Positions 38,919 through 47,067 of a DNA stretch of 64,000 bases are shown here, one piece after another. A program made the position numbers and the translations under genes. Source of the DNA: Sphingobacterium multivorum (lineage in GTDB: Bacteria; Bacteroidota; Bacteroidia; Sphingobacteriales; Sphingobacteriaceae). The stretch covers positions 620,001 to 684,000 of the forward strand of contig NZ_UAUU01000009.1 in assembly GCF_900457465.1 (NCBI RefSeq), written 5' to 3'. How positions within the stretch are numbered: position 1 is the first letter of the stretch; each line of letters begins with the position of its first letter. The notes under the pieces are model-generated. The model saw only the letters and a list, made by a program, of their open reading frames with translations, made no database searches and was not told the origin of the DNA.

Positions 38919-39845
38919 CTATTTAATATAACTTTCATCTCTAATAATAATCTCTCGTCCAGGCATTGTAGCAGGAACCAATCCAGCTTTCAATACAATA
39001 CGTTGTCCACGATCTCCCGTCAAAAAGGCACTGAAGCCCAAACCTAAGCCCATATTCGGCTGATAGTTCATAATGTAGACAGGTCTTACAAAAGGATATA
39101 AGCCGTCGGCGATAGTAGATTGGGATGGTCTATAAAAACTGACCTTTTCGCCCTCCTTACCAACACTTTCGATGCTCAATGTACGAATTTTATCCAATAA
39201 ATTCGAATTTTTTTCTACAGCTTTTAAATACCAATTATAACCAATAACGCCTACTGTATTCGCATTCTCGCTCACATATTTCATCACATCCTCACTATCT
39301 TTCAAAGCAGAAACAGCTTTCGGATCGATTTTGTTCAATTTAAAATAATCTTTCAAATAGCGCAGTGTGCTTGAATTGGCGTTGTCAAAGATCAGTCGTT
39401 GTCCTGCTAAGTTACCTTCCAACAAAGACTTAACGTCTTTTTGAGGCATTATAGTATCAGCACTGTTACGATTATTGATCAATACAACGGCATCCGACGC
39501 CATTTGGAATATTTTAGGTTGAATACCTCGCTTTTTAAAGTAGCTATCTTCCTCATTTGTCAGCTTGCGCGTCAACACAACCACATAGGCCGAATCGCCA
39601 AGCAATGCATTCACCGCTTTAATTTCAGGACGAGCAATAAGCTCCAAACTCGAATTTGGATAAGAACTCTCAAACACATCCGCAGATTCTTGGATAATAG
39701 GCAACAAAGTTTGATCCACAATAACGGGTAGCTTACCCGTTAGAATATCATCGCTCTCTTTCGTTTGCTTTGTTTTATTTTCGCAGGAAACAAAAATGCC
39801 CATACAGATGCCAAGCATCACAAGAATCATTTTATATTTTCTCAT
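38919..39845 (-). CDS. PstS-like periplasmic binding lipoprotein
   Basis: Resembles phosphate-type substrate-binding proteins (PBP-like domain), about 308 residues. The start MRKYKMILVM is preferred because it gives a compact lipoprotein signal ending VSC (lipid Cys near residue 21); ATGs at 39857 and 39854 are alternatives. The body has the two-lobed pattern with GKLPVIVDQTLLPIIQE, VVLTRKLTNEE and LIFDNANSSTLRYLKD. No pstCAB permease is nearby. Because it follows tonB and small ORFs in an Exb/Ton operon, phosphate transport is doubtful; a sensing or structural role is possible. Confidence 0.75.
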   Translation of the reverse strand: MRKYKMILVMLGICMGIFVSCENKTKQTKESDDILTGKLPVIVDQTLLPIIQESADVFESSYPNSSLELIARPEIKAVNALLGDSAYVVVLTRKLTNEEDSYFKKRGIQPKIFQMASDAVVLINNRNSADTIMPQKDVKSLLEGNLAGQRLIFDNANSSTLRYLKDYFKLNKIDPKAVSALKDSEDVMKYVSENANTVGVIGYNWYLKAVEKNSNLLDKIRTLSIESVGKEGEKVSFYRPSQSTIADGLYPFVRPVYIMNYQPNMGLGLGFSAFLTGDRGQRIVLKAGLVPATMPGREIIIRDESYIK

Positions 39846-39937
39846 ATGATACATCATAAAATAAGACAGTTTAATTAAAAAATAGTTTAATTTTTGAAGA
39901 GAGAATTGGTTTTAGCCAAAAAGAAGAGGGCAGTTAA

Positions 39938-40174
39938 TTAAAAATTATTTTGCCAAAGCCGCACAAATCGCATAAAAGAATACAGGATCAATACGACACC
40001 AAAGATTGTTTTGTAGGTTGGATTAATCTCAATGGGAAAATTGTCCCAGAATATAATCAAAAGGCCCAAAACAAAATAAAAGCCAAACATAAATAGTCCC
40101 AAAATAGACAGAAACCGCTTCAGAGGCGATTTCTGTCTATAATTTGAACTATTATTCGAATTAAAATTTGTCAT
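39938..40174 (-). CDS. Small membrane protein of the TonB operon (unknown function)
   Basis: A 78-residue protein with a polar, Asn/Ser-rich N-terminus (about 1-20) and two predicted membrane helices (about 25-45 and 54-72). It starts one base after the tonB stop codon, which supports it being a real co-translated gene. No family is recognised. Confidence 0.65.
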   Translation of the reverse strand: MTNFNSNNSSNYRQKSPLKRFLSILGLFMFGFYFVLGLLIIFWDNFPIEINPTYKTIFGVVLILYSFMRFVRLWQNNF

Positions 40175-40175
40175 T

Positions 40176-41063
40176 CTAATTTTGAAGGTTCAATCGAATT
40201 GGTAAAGTGTACGCTACACGAACTGGACGACCATTTTGAATACCAGGTTTCCATTTCTTCGCTTTCTTAAGCAACCTTACGGCTGCATCACCAGTACCAT
40301 ATTTCAAATCGCGTTTGATATTGATGTCTGTTAAGCTACCATCTTTTTCTACAACGAAAGATACCTCAACGACACCATTTACACCATTTTCAGTTGCCGC
40401 AGCTGGATACTCGTAGTTTGAACCTACCCAAGACATAAATGCTTGCATACCGCCTACAGGCATTGGCTGAACCTCGATGGCATTAAATGGAAGAATTTCA
40501 TCTCCATTACCATTTGGATCGCCTTTTGCAGCACCAGTGATTGCGCCATCTTGTTTCTTCGAACCAAATTCACCACGTGCAACAGAAGTACCAGTCGGGC
40601 TACCTTTCAAAGTAATACGCGCTGGAGTTTTATTTGGGTCTTTCAACTCTTCCTGAGAAGCAACTTCTTCCACAACTTTGTTTGCAGGAGCTACTTTAGG
40701 TTCAGGGAAACGAACCAAATCTTCTTTCGGTACATCCATAGCCACTTGTTGAGGTTTTTCTTCCGGTTCTTGCGGAAGCGGCTCCTCTTCTTCAGGCTCT
40801 GGTGGTTTAATTTCTTCAAGGTCTTCCAAAGTAACTTCAGTTACTGCAGGAGGAGCCTCAACGGCTTTCTTCGGGAACAGCTTACTTCCATAAACACTAA
40901 GGAAACTGGCTATGACTACAATGCCGATAACGACAAGAAGTCCCCTGTTAGTCGCTTTAGGCGCTAGCTTACGAAGCTCATAAGCTCCGTACTCCTTATT
41001 GCGGCCTTGAAAAACGACGTCAAGCCATTCTTTCTTAAAAATATCTAATTTTGACCCTATCAT
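40176..41063 (-). CDS. TonB-family energy transducer
   Basis: Spans the periplasm and transfers energy from ExbB/ExbD to outer-membrane transporters. The 295-residue product has a cytoplasmic N-terminus with RNKEYGAYELRKLAPKA, typical of Bacteroidota TonB. One helix follows (about 41-60), then a Pro/Glu-rich stretch (about 68-110), and a C-terminal TonB domain (about 205-295; YPAAATENGVNGVVEVSFVV, AYTLPIRLNL). It follows two exbD genes and could serve the SusC in this window. Confidence 0.93.
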   Translation of the reverse strand: MIGSKLDIFKKEWLDVVFQGRNKEYGAYELRKLAPKATNRGLLVVIGIVVIASFLSVYGSKLFPKKAVEAPPAVTEVTLEDLEEIKPPEPEEEEPLPQEPEEKPQQVAMDVPKEDLVRFPEPKVAPANKVVEEVASQEELKDPNKTPARITLKGSPTGTSVARGEFGSKKQDGAITGAAKGDPNGNGDEILPFNAIEVQPMPVGGMQAFMSWVGSNYEYPAAATENGVNGVVEVSFVVEKDGSLTDINIKRDLKYGTGDAAVRLLKKAKKWKPGIQNGRPVRVAYTLPIRLNLQN

Positions 41064-41094
41064 ATTATTTTAGTTTTTTGTGTCAATCTAATAA

Positions 41095-41652
41095 CTAATC
41101 ATTATAGATATTGTCACGTTTTAACACGTCCACTTCCTCTGGAGTAATCTTTCCGATCATATAGCGTTTTACGTCTACAATTTTCATCTCGTCAAGAATG
41201 TCAACAAGATTACGTTGTGTACATTTATCACTCGGTCTTATGATTACGATCATGTCTTTACCGCCTGAAACGCGAGGTACATATGCCTTTTTCTCCATCA
41301 AAACCTTACGAATCCCATCCGCACCGTAACCAGCAACAGTAGGACCTTCGATCGGACGAGCAACTTGACCATATACCCAAGAGACTTTATTGTCAGAACC
41401 CAATAAAATTGTAAGTGAACGATTATCTGCTGTAAGCAATTCATCGCTTTGTTGCTCCTTAATTTTATTTTTGTCTGGCATAGCCACATCCATCGCTTGC
41501 GGTTTATTTAAGGATGTGGTCAACATGAAGAAGGTAATCAACAAGAACGCCAAATCCACCATCGCTGTAAGGTCGACCTTACCGCCATTCTTCTTGGATC
41601 TTACTTTCCCGCCTTTGCCTTTTTTACCACTATCCTGATTTAATTCTGCCAT
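41095..41652 (-). CDS. ExbD/TolR biopolymer transport protein (second copy)
   Basis: Inner-membrane component of the proton-driven ExbBD motor. The 185-residue product has a basic, glycine- and lysine-rich N-terminus, one membrane helix (about 27-47) with the proton-carrying aspartate in VDLTAMVDLAFLLITFF, and a periplasmic domain. It lies about 25 bases after the other exbD; paired exbD genes next to one exbB are common in this phylum. Confidence 0.92.
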   Translation of the reverse strand: MAELNQDSGKKGKGGKVRSKKNGGKVDLTAMVDLAFLLITFFMLTTSLNKPQAMDVAMPDKNKIKEQQSDELLTADNRSLTILLGSDNKVSWVYGQVARPIEGPTVAGYGADGIRKVLMEKKAYVPRVSGGKDMIVIIRPSDKCTQRNLVDILDEMKIVDVKRYMIGKITPEEVDVLKRDNIYND

Positions 41653-41676
41653 TGTTTGTTCTTATTAAATCGTCAA

Positions 41677-42339
41677 TTATTTCTCCTCAGCACGCATGCC
41701 TGTTATGAAACTAAATTTGTTTTGCTTTTGATTGCGCAACGTTTCAATAACTAAATTAACCGAAGGATATTTTTCATTCGCATCTGCTTTGATAGCCATC
41801 TTTAAAGGTCCTGGATGCACGAAGTTTTTATCAGATGCTTCCTTTTCTTTATTTACTTCCTCAGCTGCAAGACGGGCATTTTGAACCCAGTAATACAACT
41901 CATTTGAAGTATTCTCTGTACTATCAACCGGGATACCAGTTTGCACACCTTTTTCCGTACGCTTACTTCCATCCAGAGCTAATAATCCTTTCAATTTAGA
42001 CATTGGTACACCAAAGTTTTCCATCAATTTGAAACGATCATAATCTTCTTGTGAAAAGCCAACGCCATATTTTGCTGACATTCTTTCTAGTGCTTTTACG
42101 CGAACCTGTTGATCAGTCGTACCGAAGAAAACTTTACCTTGATCGCCTATTGTGATCATACCTACATTTGAATCAGGTAACTTATCTTTTGTAGTCGATG
42201 CTGGGGTATCCACCGTCAATGCTTCCGGTTGGCGCGCAGTCGCCGTTAAGACGAAGAACGTAAGCAGTAAGAACGATACGTCACACATCGCTGTCATGTC
42301 GATCGACGTACTGGCTCTTTTTACTTTTGCTTTACCCAT
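41677..42339 (-). CDS. ExbD/TolR biopolymer transport protein (first copy)
   Basis: A 220-residue ExbD-like protein with the helix IDMTAMCDVSFLLLTFFVLT near residues 13-33, including the conserved Asp. Its periplasmic domain is longer than that of the second copy, with an insertion around residues 85-165. The two probably form a heteromeric stator or act with different partners (inference). Confidence 0.92.
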   Translation of the reverse strand: MGKAKVKRASTSIDMTAMCDVSFLLLTFFVLTATARQPEALTVDTPASTTKDKLPDSNVGMITIGDQGKVFFGTTDQQVRVKALERMSAKYGVGFSQEDYDRFKLMENFGVPMSKLKGLLALDGSKRTEKGVQTGIPVDSTENTSNELYYWVQNARLAAEEVNKEKEASDKNFVHPGPLKMAIKADANEKYPSVNLVIETLRNQKQNKFSFITGMRAEEK

Positions 42340-42440
42340 TTTAAATTCTTCTTTTTAAATTAAAAACTCAATCTTCTATCCTATGATGCTTTTGATTTTT
42401 GATTTCCATAAAATAAAATCAAAAACTTTCATCATAGTTC

Positions 42441-43265
42441 TTATTTGTGGTTTGCAGCGTATGTTTGTACGATTGAGAAACCAGCTTCGTCGATAGAGTA
42501 AGTTAATTTATCGATTTTTGCAGTAAAGATGTTATACAATACGATAGCGAATGTTGAAGTCGCGATACCAGTTGCTGTATTGATCAAGGCCTCAGAGATA
42601 CCGTTTGCCAATTTAGCTGAATCTGGAGCACCACCTGTTGCCAATGCCGAGAAGGCTTTGATCATACCTGTTACCGTACCCAATAGACCACATAATGTAC
42701 CGATAGAAACTAATGTAGCGATAACGTTTAAGTTTTTCTCTAACATTGGCATTTCTAATGCTGTAGTTTCTTCGATTTCTTTTTGAATTGCAATAGCAGC
42801 TTTTTCGGTGTTTACTTCAGGATCTGCAGATACTGATTTGTATTTCAATAAACCAGCTTTTACAACATTTGCTACTGAACCTTTTTGTTTGTCACACTCA
42901 GCGATAGCTGAATCGATGTTTCCACCATTAATCAACGTTTGAATTTTACGAACGAAGTTTCCTACGTTACCATTACCAGAAGCTTTGTTAATAACGATAA
43001 AACGTTCTACTGAGAAAACCCATACCATCAAGAATAAACCAAGCAAAACAGGTACGATAGCCCCAGCATGGTAAACCATTCCTAAGTAGTTACCTGGATT
43101 TGGAGCATTTTCAGGATTGTTGTCAACGAAGTTAGTTGGATTGCCCATCACAAATTTCCATACACAGAAACCCACGATGAAACAGATGATGATTGCAGCT
43201 TGAGCAAAGAAAGATCCTCCGTTGTTGCTCTCTTGTTTTGCAGCAGTTTTAGGTGCGTTTGCCAT
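42441..43265 (-). CDS. ExbB/TolQ/MotA proton-channel protein
   Basis: Forms the channel of the Exb motor. The start MANAPKTAAKQE at 43265 is preferred, because an in-frame extension of 28 residues upstream is AT-rich and unlike the family; this gives 274 residues. The first helix is AAIIICFIVGFCVWKF. The MotA/TolQ/ExbB domain (about 130-265) includes NVIATLVSIGTLCGLLGTVT followed by GMIKAF and the final helix ATSTFAIVLYNIF. It is the first gene of the operon that runs to 37094. Confidence 0.93.
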   Translation of the reverse strand: MANAPKTAAKQESNNGGSFFAQAAIIICFIVGFCVWKFVMGNPTNFVDNNPENAPNPGNYLGMVYHAGAIVPVLLGLFLMVWVFSVERFIVINKASGNGNVGNFVRKIQTLINGGNIDSAIAECDKQKGSVANVVKAGLLKYKSVSADPEVNTEKAAIAIQKEIEETTALEMPMLEKNLNVIATLVSIGTLCGLLGTVTGMIKAFSALATGGAPDSAKLANGISEALINTATGIATSTFAIVLYNIFTAKIDKLTYSIDEAGFSIVQTYAANHK

Positions 43266-43698
43266 TTTTCTAATTTTTAGTTTTTTACTGTTGTTTAAAT
43301 ATATAATGTTGTTTAAATTATATGCACTCTTATTCGCTTTTGAAACCAATTTTGCAAAGCAAATTTAATATTTAATGTCAAATTTAAAATATTCATCTCA
43401 AATATATAAAAAAAATCAAATTTGTTTTTTCAAACTGAACACACCATTAATCAGTGTTATTTTTCTCAGCAGTTCCCGTTATATAATCATTATTACTCTA
43501 TGCTAAATCGCTTATTCGCAATAATTATTTTACAATGAAAGCCATTTTTTTTTTGATATGCAAAAAAATCAAGGATTTTAAACGACAAAAAGTAAGTGAT
43601 TACTCATGTTTCTGAACAACTAGGCATCCTACACTCAAAGCATACTTGCCTAATAGACAATTCATTAGATTTACCACTATTATCCCTGATATACTTGT
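43266..43698. other. Non-coding AT-rich leader/promoter region of exbB
   Basis: No gene was found in these 433 bases. On the minus strand there are three matches to the -7 element TAnnTTTG (43360-43367, 43379-43386, 43399-43406), but none has a -33 TTTG at 19-21 bases. A long 5' untranslated leader for exbB or multiple promoters are possible. Confidence 0.4.
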
Positions 43699-44049
43699 TT
43701 AACCACCAACTAATTTTACGCGATACCCCTCTTTAAGTAACAAATCATAGATCTTTTGTTTAAACTCTCCCTGAATGATGACCTCCCCATCCTTCACTGT
43801 TCCACCCACTCCGCACTTCGTTTTCAACAATTTACCTAAATTCTCCAAGTCTTCCGCTTTTCCAACAAACCCCGTAACCAACGTAACAACTTTCCCCTTC
43901 CGCATTTTCCGGTCAAGCTGCACTTTTAAGTTTTGCTGATTTACAGGTAACGTATCTGCTTCCTGAAAAAAATCAGCCAGCTGATAGCTGAAGCTGTCGT
44001 CTGTTGAATATACAACGCCCTCATAGGACTGTTTCTTATTTTTACTCAT
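43699..44049 (-). CDS. SUI1/eIF1-like translation factor (YciH type)
   Basis: A 116-residue protein with an N-terminal tail and a C-terminal SUI1 domain (about 40-116), with MRKGKVVTLVTGFVGKAEDL, the KTKCGVGGTVKDGEVIIQG core and the terminal strand YRVKLVGG. Eukaryotic and archaeal homologues ensure start-codon fidelity; the bacterial role is less settled. Four bases separate it from the lipid kinase gene upstream, so they are co-transcribed. Confidence 0.9.
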   Translation of the reverse strand: MSKNKKQSYEGVVYSTDDSFSYQLADFFQEADTLPVNQQNLKVQLDRKMRKGKVVTLVTGFVGKAEDLENLGKLLKTKCGVGGTVKDGEVIIQGEFKQKIYDLLLKEGYRVKLVGG

Positions 44050-44053
44050 GATC

Positions 44054-44932
44054 TTAACAAATTATCTTTAACGCTTTTGGCATAATGGAAATATCCAATT
44101 TATCGCCAAGTTCGATCGGCTCCCCATCCACATGAACCGGTGACACCTTATCAATCTCGATCTGTATGTTCTTTCCAGGAATGATCTCGACATAACTGGA
44201 TTGATCTGCCGATTTATTAAAAAGATGGAAAATCATCTTTGGCAAAATGTAAAGCGGAAATTTGTGCACGATACAGACATCTAAAATGCCATCGTTAACC
44301 GAAGCCTGTGGTGCGATATAGGCATTATTTCCATATTGGGGAGAGTTCGCTACGCTGATCATAAACGCTTGCCTTTCGTATACCTTTCCATCAATCGTCA
44401 ATTTGTAATGTGCCGGCTGATACTTGCTGAGCACATTAAAAACGGACTTCATATAGCCCAAAGGTCCGCGAATATTTTCATTCGCAAAATTTTCACTTAC
44501 AGAGGCATCAAAACCTAAACCCGCGATATTAAAAAATCGTCTATCATTAATTACACCACAATCCACCTCTATCGATTCAAAACGATTAATCCGACGGATA
44601 GCAGCAGCTTCATTCATTGGAACCCCCAAGTAAAGCGCCAGGCCGTTACCAGAACCTTCAGGAATAATCCCCAATGGAATTCCAGATCCTACCAAAGCGG
44701 AGCCCAGTTCATTGATCGTCCCATCACCACCGACCGCGATAACTGCATCATAGCCTTCTTTGACCGCTTTCAGCCCAATTTCGTAAGCATGGTTCGGTCT
44801 CGCGGTCTGCTGAAAAGTAGGATCAAACTTCTGCAGATCAAGCACATCCAGCACTTGTTTTTTAAAAGAAGTTTTATTTTTCCCCCCTGAAATAGGATTA
44901 ATAACAAACAGTATTTGTTTACGTTCTGACAT
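44054..44932 (-). CDS. Diacylglycerol/lipid kinase family protein (YegS-like)
   Basis: Phosphorylates a lipid or related alcohol using ATP. The 292-residue product starts at the ATG MSERKQILFV (a TTG lies two codons upstream). It carries the nucleotide motif GGDGTINE (68-75) and PEGSGNGLALYLGVP (about 91-105). The C-terminal sandwich domain includes NDGILDVCIV and a final VDGEPIELGDKLDI. The true lipid substrate is not given by these motifs. Confidence 0.9.
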   Translation of the reverse strand: MSERKQILFVINPISGGKNKTSFKKQVLDVLDLQKFDPTFQQTARPNHAYEIGLKAVKEGYDAVIAVGGDGTINELGSALVGSGIPLGIIPEGSGNGLALYLGVPMNEAAAIRRINRFESIEVDCGVINDRRFFNIAGLGFDASVSENFANENIRGPLGYMKSVFNVLSKYQPAHYKLTIDGKVYERQAFMISVANSPQYGNNAYIAPQASVNDGILDVCIVHKFPLYILPKMIFHLFNKSADQSSYVEIIPGKNIQIEIDKVSPVHVDGEPIELGDKLDISIMPKALKIIC

Positions 44933-45056
44933 ATCCAAAGATAGCGGAAATTACCAATTTCTTAAAATAATGTAATCTTTATACTAATTAACGCACTTCC
45001 CTATGCTTTTAAAAGTTAAAATATAAATTTGATTTTAAATAATCCTCAAAGTATTG

Positions 45057-45064
45057 TAGCTTTG
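45057..45064 (+). promoter_or_regulatory. -7 element of the metK promoter
   Basis: TAGCTTTG matches TAnnTTTG. A TTTG at 45028-45031 is 25 bases away, longer than the usual 19-21, so the -33 assignment is weak. Transcription would begin near 45071, about ten bases before the riboswitch. Confidence 0.5.
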
Positions 45065-45081
45065 TCGCACAAAAAATAGAA

Positions 45082-45160
45082 TGTGGACTGATTTGCGTGC
45101 TGTTGCGTTACAAGGCAACGACAAGGAGATTGCAACCACAGTAAAAAAGTGCTAAAAACC
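45082..45160 (+). promoter_or_regulatory. SAM-II riboswitch upstream of metK
   Basis: The order of conserved pieces matches the SAM-II (metA/SAM-alpha) aptamer. P1 is TGTGG (45082-45086) with CCACA (45136-45140). GATTTG follows P1 at 45090, TTGCAA lies just before the P1 return strand, TAAA follows it, and AAGTGCTAAA (45148-45157) is the 3' core. Loop 1 holds an extra hairpin, GTTGC (45102-45106) with GCAAC (45115-45119), making this aptamer longer than the classic 52-nt form. It sits 77 bases before the SAM synthetase start, a sensible feedback target. I recognised it by eye without a covariance-model search. Confidence 0.82.
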
Positions 45161-45236
45161 CTTCGCTATCACGGCTCTTATCACTTTGCTGTTATTTCAT
45201 TCTAGCGCAAATCCAATATTAAAAATTACGTAAAGC

Positions 45237-46490
45237 ATGGCTTATTTATTTACGTCAGAATCTGTTTCTGAAGGGCATCCAGACAAAATTGCGGATCAAA
45301 TTTCAGATGCATTAATAGACAATTTTTTAGCATGGGACGAGGATTCTCGCGTCGCTATTGAAACACTAGTAACCACAGGACAGGTTGTCCTTGCCGGGGA
45401 AGTTAAATCAAACATATACCTCGATGTTCAGAAAATAGCCCGTTCGGTGATCCAAAAGATTGGCTACACCAAGTCTGAATACATGTTCGAGGCAAATTCC
45501 TGTGGCGTTCTTTCGGCGATTCACGAGCAGTCTGCTGATATCAACCAGGGCGTAGACCGCAAGACAAGGCAAGAACAAGGTGCGGGCGACCAAGGTATCA
45601 TGTTCGGTTATGCAAACAACGAAACTGAGAATTTTATGCCTCTGGCATTGGACCTATCGCATCGCTTACTTTATGAATTGGCCGAGCTACGTCGCGAAAA
45701 TAACGAAATCAAGTATTTGCGCCCGGACGCAAAATCTCAGGTTACCCTTGAGTATAGTGACGATCACAAACCAAAAAGAATCGAAGCAATCGTAATCTCC
45801 ACACAACATGACGACTTCGATACGGAACAAGTTATGTTGGATAAAATTACACATGACATCAAAACGATCTTGATTCCTCGTGTTAAAGCACAATTGAAAC
45901 CAGAACTTCAGTTGTTATTTAACGATGAAATTAAGTTTCATATCAATCCAACTGGAAAATTTGTTATCGGTGGACCTCACGGAGATACAGGACTTACCGG
46001 TCGCAAGATCATTGTCGATACCTACGGCGGCCGAGGTGCACATGGTGGAGGGGCTTTCTCAGGAAAAGATCCATCTAAGGTAGACCGTTCTGCTGCATAC
46101 GCAACGCGCCATATTGCCAAAAACTTAGTGGCAGCAGGTGTTGCAGATGAAATTCTCGTACAGATTTCCTATGCAATTGGTGTAAAAGATCCGATGGGAA
46201 TCTATGTAAATACCTATGGAACGAGCAAAGTAAATTTGACCGATGGTCAGATTGCTGAAAAAATTGCTCATTTGTTTGATATGACTCCCTACGGAATTGA
46301 AACGCGTTTGGGTCTGAGAAATCCAATTTATTCAGAAACGGCTGCCTATGGACACATGGGAAGAACACCAAAAAAAGTAACCAAGGAATTCGAGAGCTCA
46401 ACTGGCGAGAAAAAGCAAATTGAGGTTGAACTTTTTACTTGGGAAAAACTGGATTATATCGATAAAGTGAAAGAAGAGTTTGGTTTGTAA
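45237..46490 (+). CDS. metK: S-adenosylmethionine synthetase
   Basis: Makes S-adenosylmethionine from methionine and ATP in the cytosol. The 417-residue product has [18 protein letters not shown] at the N-terminus, the ATP motif [12 protein letters not shown] (about residues 117-128) and the phosphate-binding [20 protein letters not shown] (about 263-282). Length is typical for Bacteroidota MetK. The leader carries a SAM-II aptamer, so feedback control by the product is likely. A strong terminator follows. Confidence 0.97.
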   Translation: MAYLFTSESVSEGHPDKIADQISDALIDNFLAWDEDSRVAIETLVTTGQVVLAGEVKSNIYLDVQKIARSVIQKIGYTKSEYMFEANSCGVLSAIHEQSADINQGVDRKTRQEQGAGDQGIMFGYANNETENFMPLALDLSHRLLYELAELRRENNEIKYLRPDAKSQVTLEYSDDHKPKRIEAIVISTQHDDFDTEQVMLDKITHDIKTILIPRVKAQLKPELQLLFNDEIKFHINPTGKFVIGGPHGDTGLTGRKIIVDTYGGRGAHGGGAFSGKDPSKVDRSAAYATRHIAKNLVAAGVADEILVQISYAIGVKDPMGIYVNTYGTSKVNLTDGQIAEKIAHLFDMTPYGIETRLGLRNPIYSETAAYGHMGRTPKKVTKEFESSTGEKKQIEVELFTWEKLDYIDKVKEEFGL

Positions 46491-46513
46491 GAACCTACCC
46501 TCCATAAAAAGAT

Positions 46514-46545
46514 AAAAGGAAGACATGATGTCTTCCTTTTTTTGT
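46514..46545 (+). terminator. Terminator of metK
   Basis: AAAAGGAAGACA (46514-46525) pairs with TGTCTTCCTTTT (46529-46540), a 12-bp stem with a 3-base loop and a continuing T-run. It starts 23 bases after the metK stop. Confidence 0.92.
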
Positions 46546-46662
46546 TTGTTAAAAACGCCTATTTTTCATTAAACACAAAAAACCTTTTCTCACGATGAGC
46601 GTCATTGGTATTGGTGAATTCACGAAGGTTTTGTATCTTAAAGCTTCTAAACCGTTTCAATC

Positions 46663-47067
46663 ATGAAAAGACGCAACTTTCTTCTAGCACCCATGGTGCT
46701 CGTAACTGCTCCCACATGGGCAAATACAGTTCAATCGGATGAGGCTATCGAGTCCAGCACCATTGTACACGTTGTCAATTTTTGGCTAAAAAAAGATCTC
46801 AGTGAAAAAGAAAAAAAGAATTTTGTTGGATTTTTTGAGGACCTTCGAAAAATCGACATCATCAAAACGCTCAATTATGGAGTTCCGGCGCAGACAAACC
46901 CGAGACCTGTCGTAGACAACAGCTTTGACTATACATTGATTGTCACTTTCAAAAACCTTAAAGATATTACAACGTACGAGACACATCCGATTCATTTAAA
47001 AGCGATCGAAAAATATCAGCATTTGTGGACAAAAGTAATGGTCAAAGATACCTCCATCATTAAATAA
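46663..47067 (+). CDS. Dabb (stress-responsive A/B barrel) domain protein, exported
   Basis: A 134-residue protein with a signal peptide (about 1-20; MKRRNFLLAPMVLVTA, twin-Arg-like KRR). A single Dabb domain (about 33-130) starts IVHVVNFWLKKDLSEKEKKNF and contains the typical FDYTLIVTFKNLKDITTYET and HPIHLKAI segments. The fold dimerises as a ferredoxin-like barrel; some members are enzymes, most have no known role. It converges with the DUF58 gene and the two coding ends overlap by eight bases. Confidence 0.85.
   Translation: MKRRNFLLAPMVLVTAPTWANTVQSDEAIESSTIVHVVNFWLKKDLSEKEKKNFVGFFEDLRKIDIIKTLNYGVPAQTNPRPVVDNSFDYTLIVTFKNLKDITTYETHPIHLKAIEKYQHLWTKVMVKDTSIIK

Noticed and set aside
38919..39845. 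PstS-like gene as part of a phosphate ABC transporter
   Set aside because: No permease, ATPase or PhoU gene is adjacent; it is embedded in an Exb/Ton operon.
40443..40967. Open frame of 174 codons on the plus strand inside tonB
   Set aside because: Antisense to TonB and very rich in Phe/Arg, as expected from the complement of Glu/Pro/Lys codons.
43430..43470. ACAC/GTGT hairpin near 43440-43460 as a terminator
   Set aside because: The stem is only about five pairs with a long loop and no upstream gene on the plus strand ends there.
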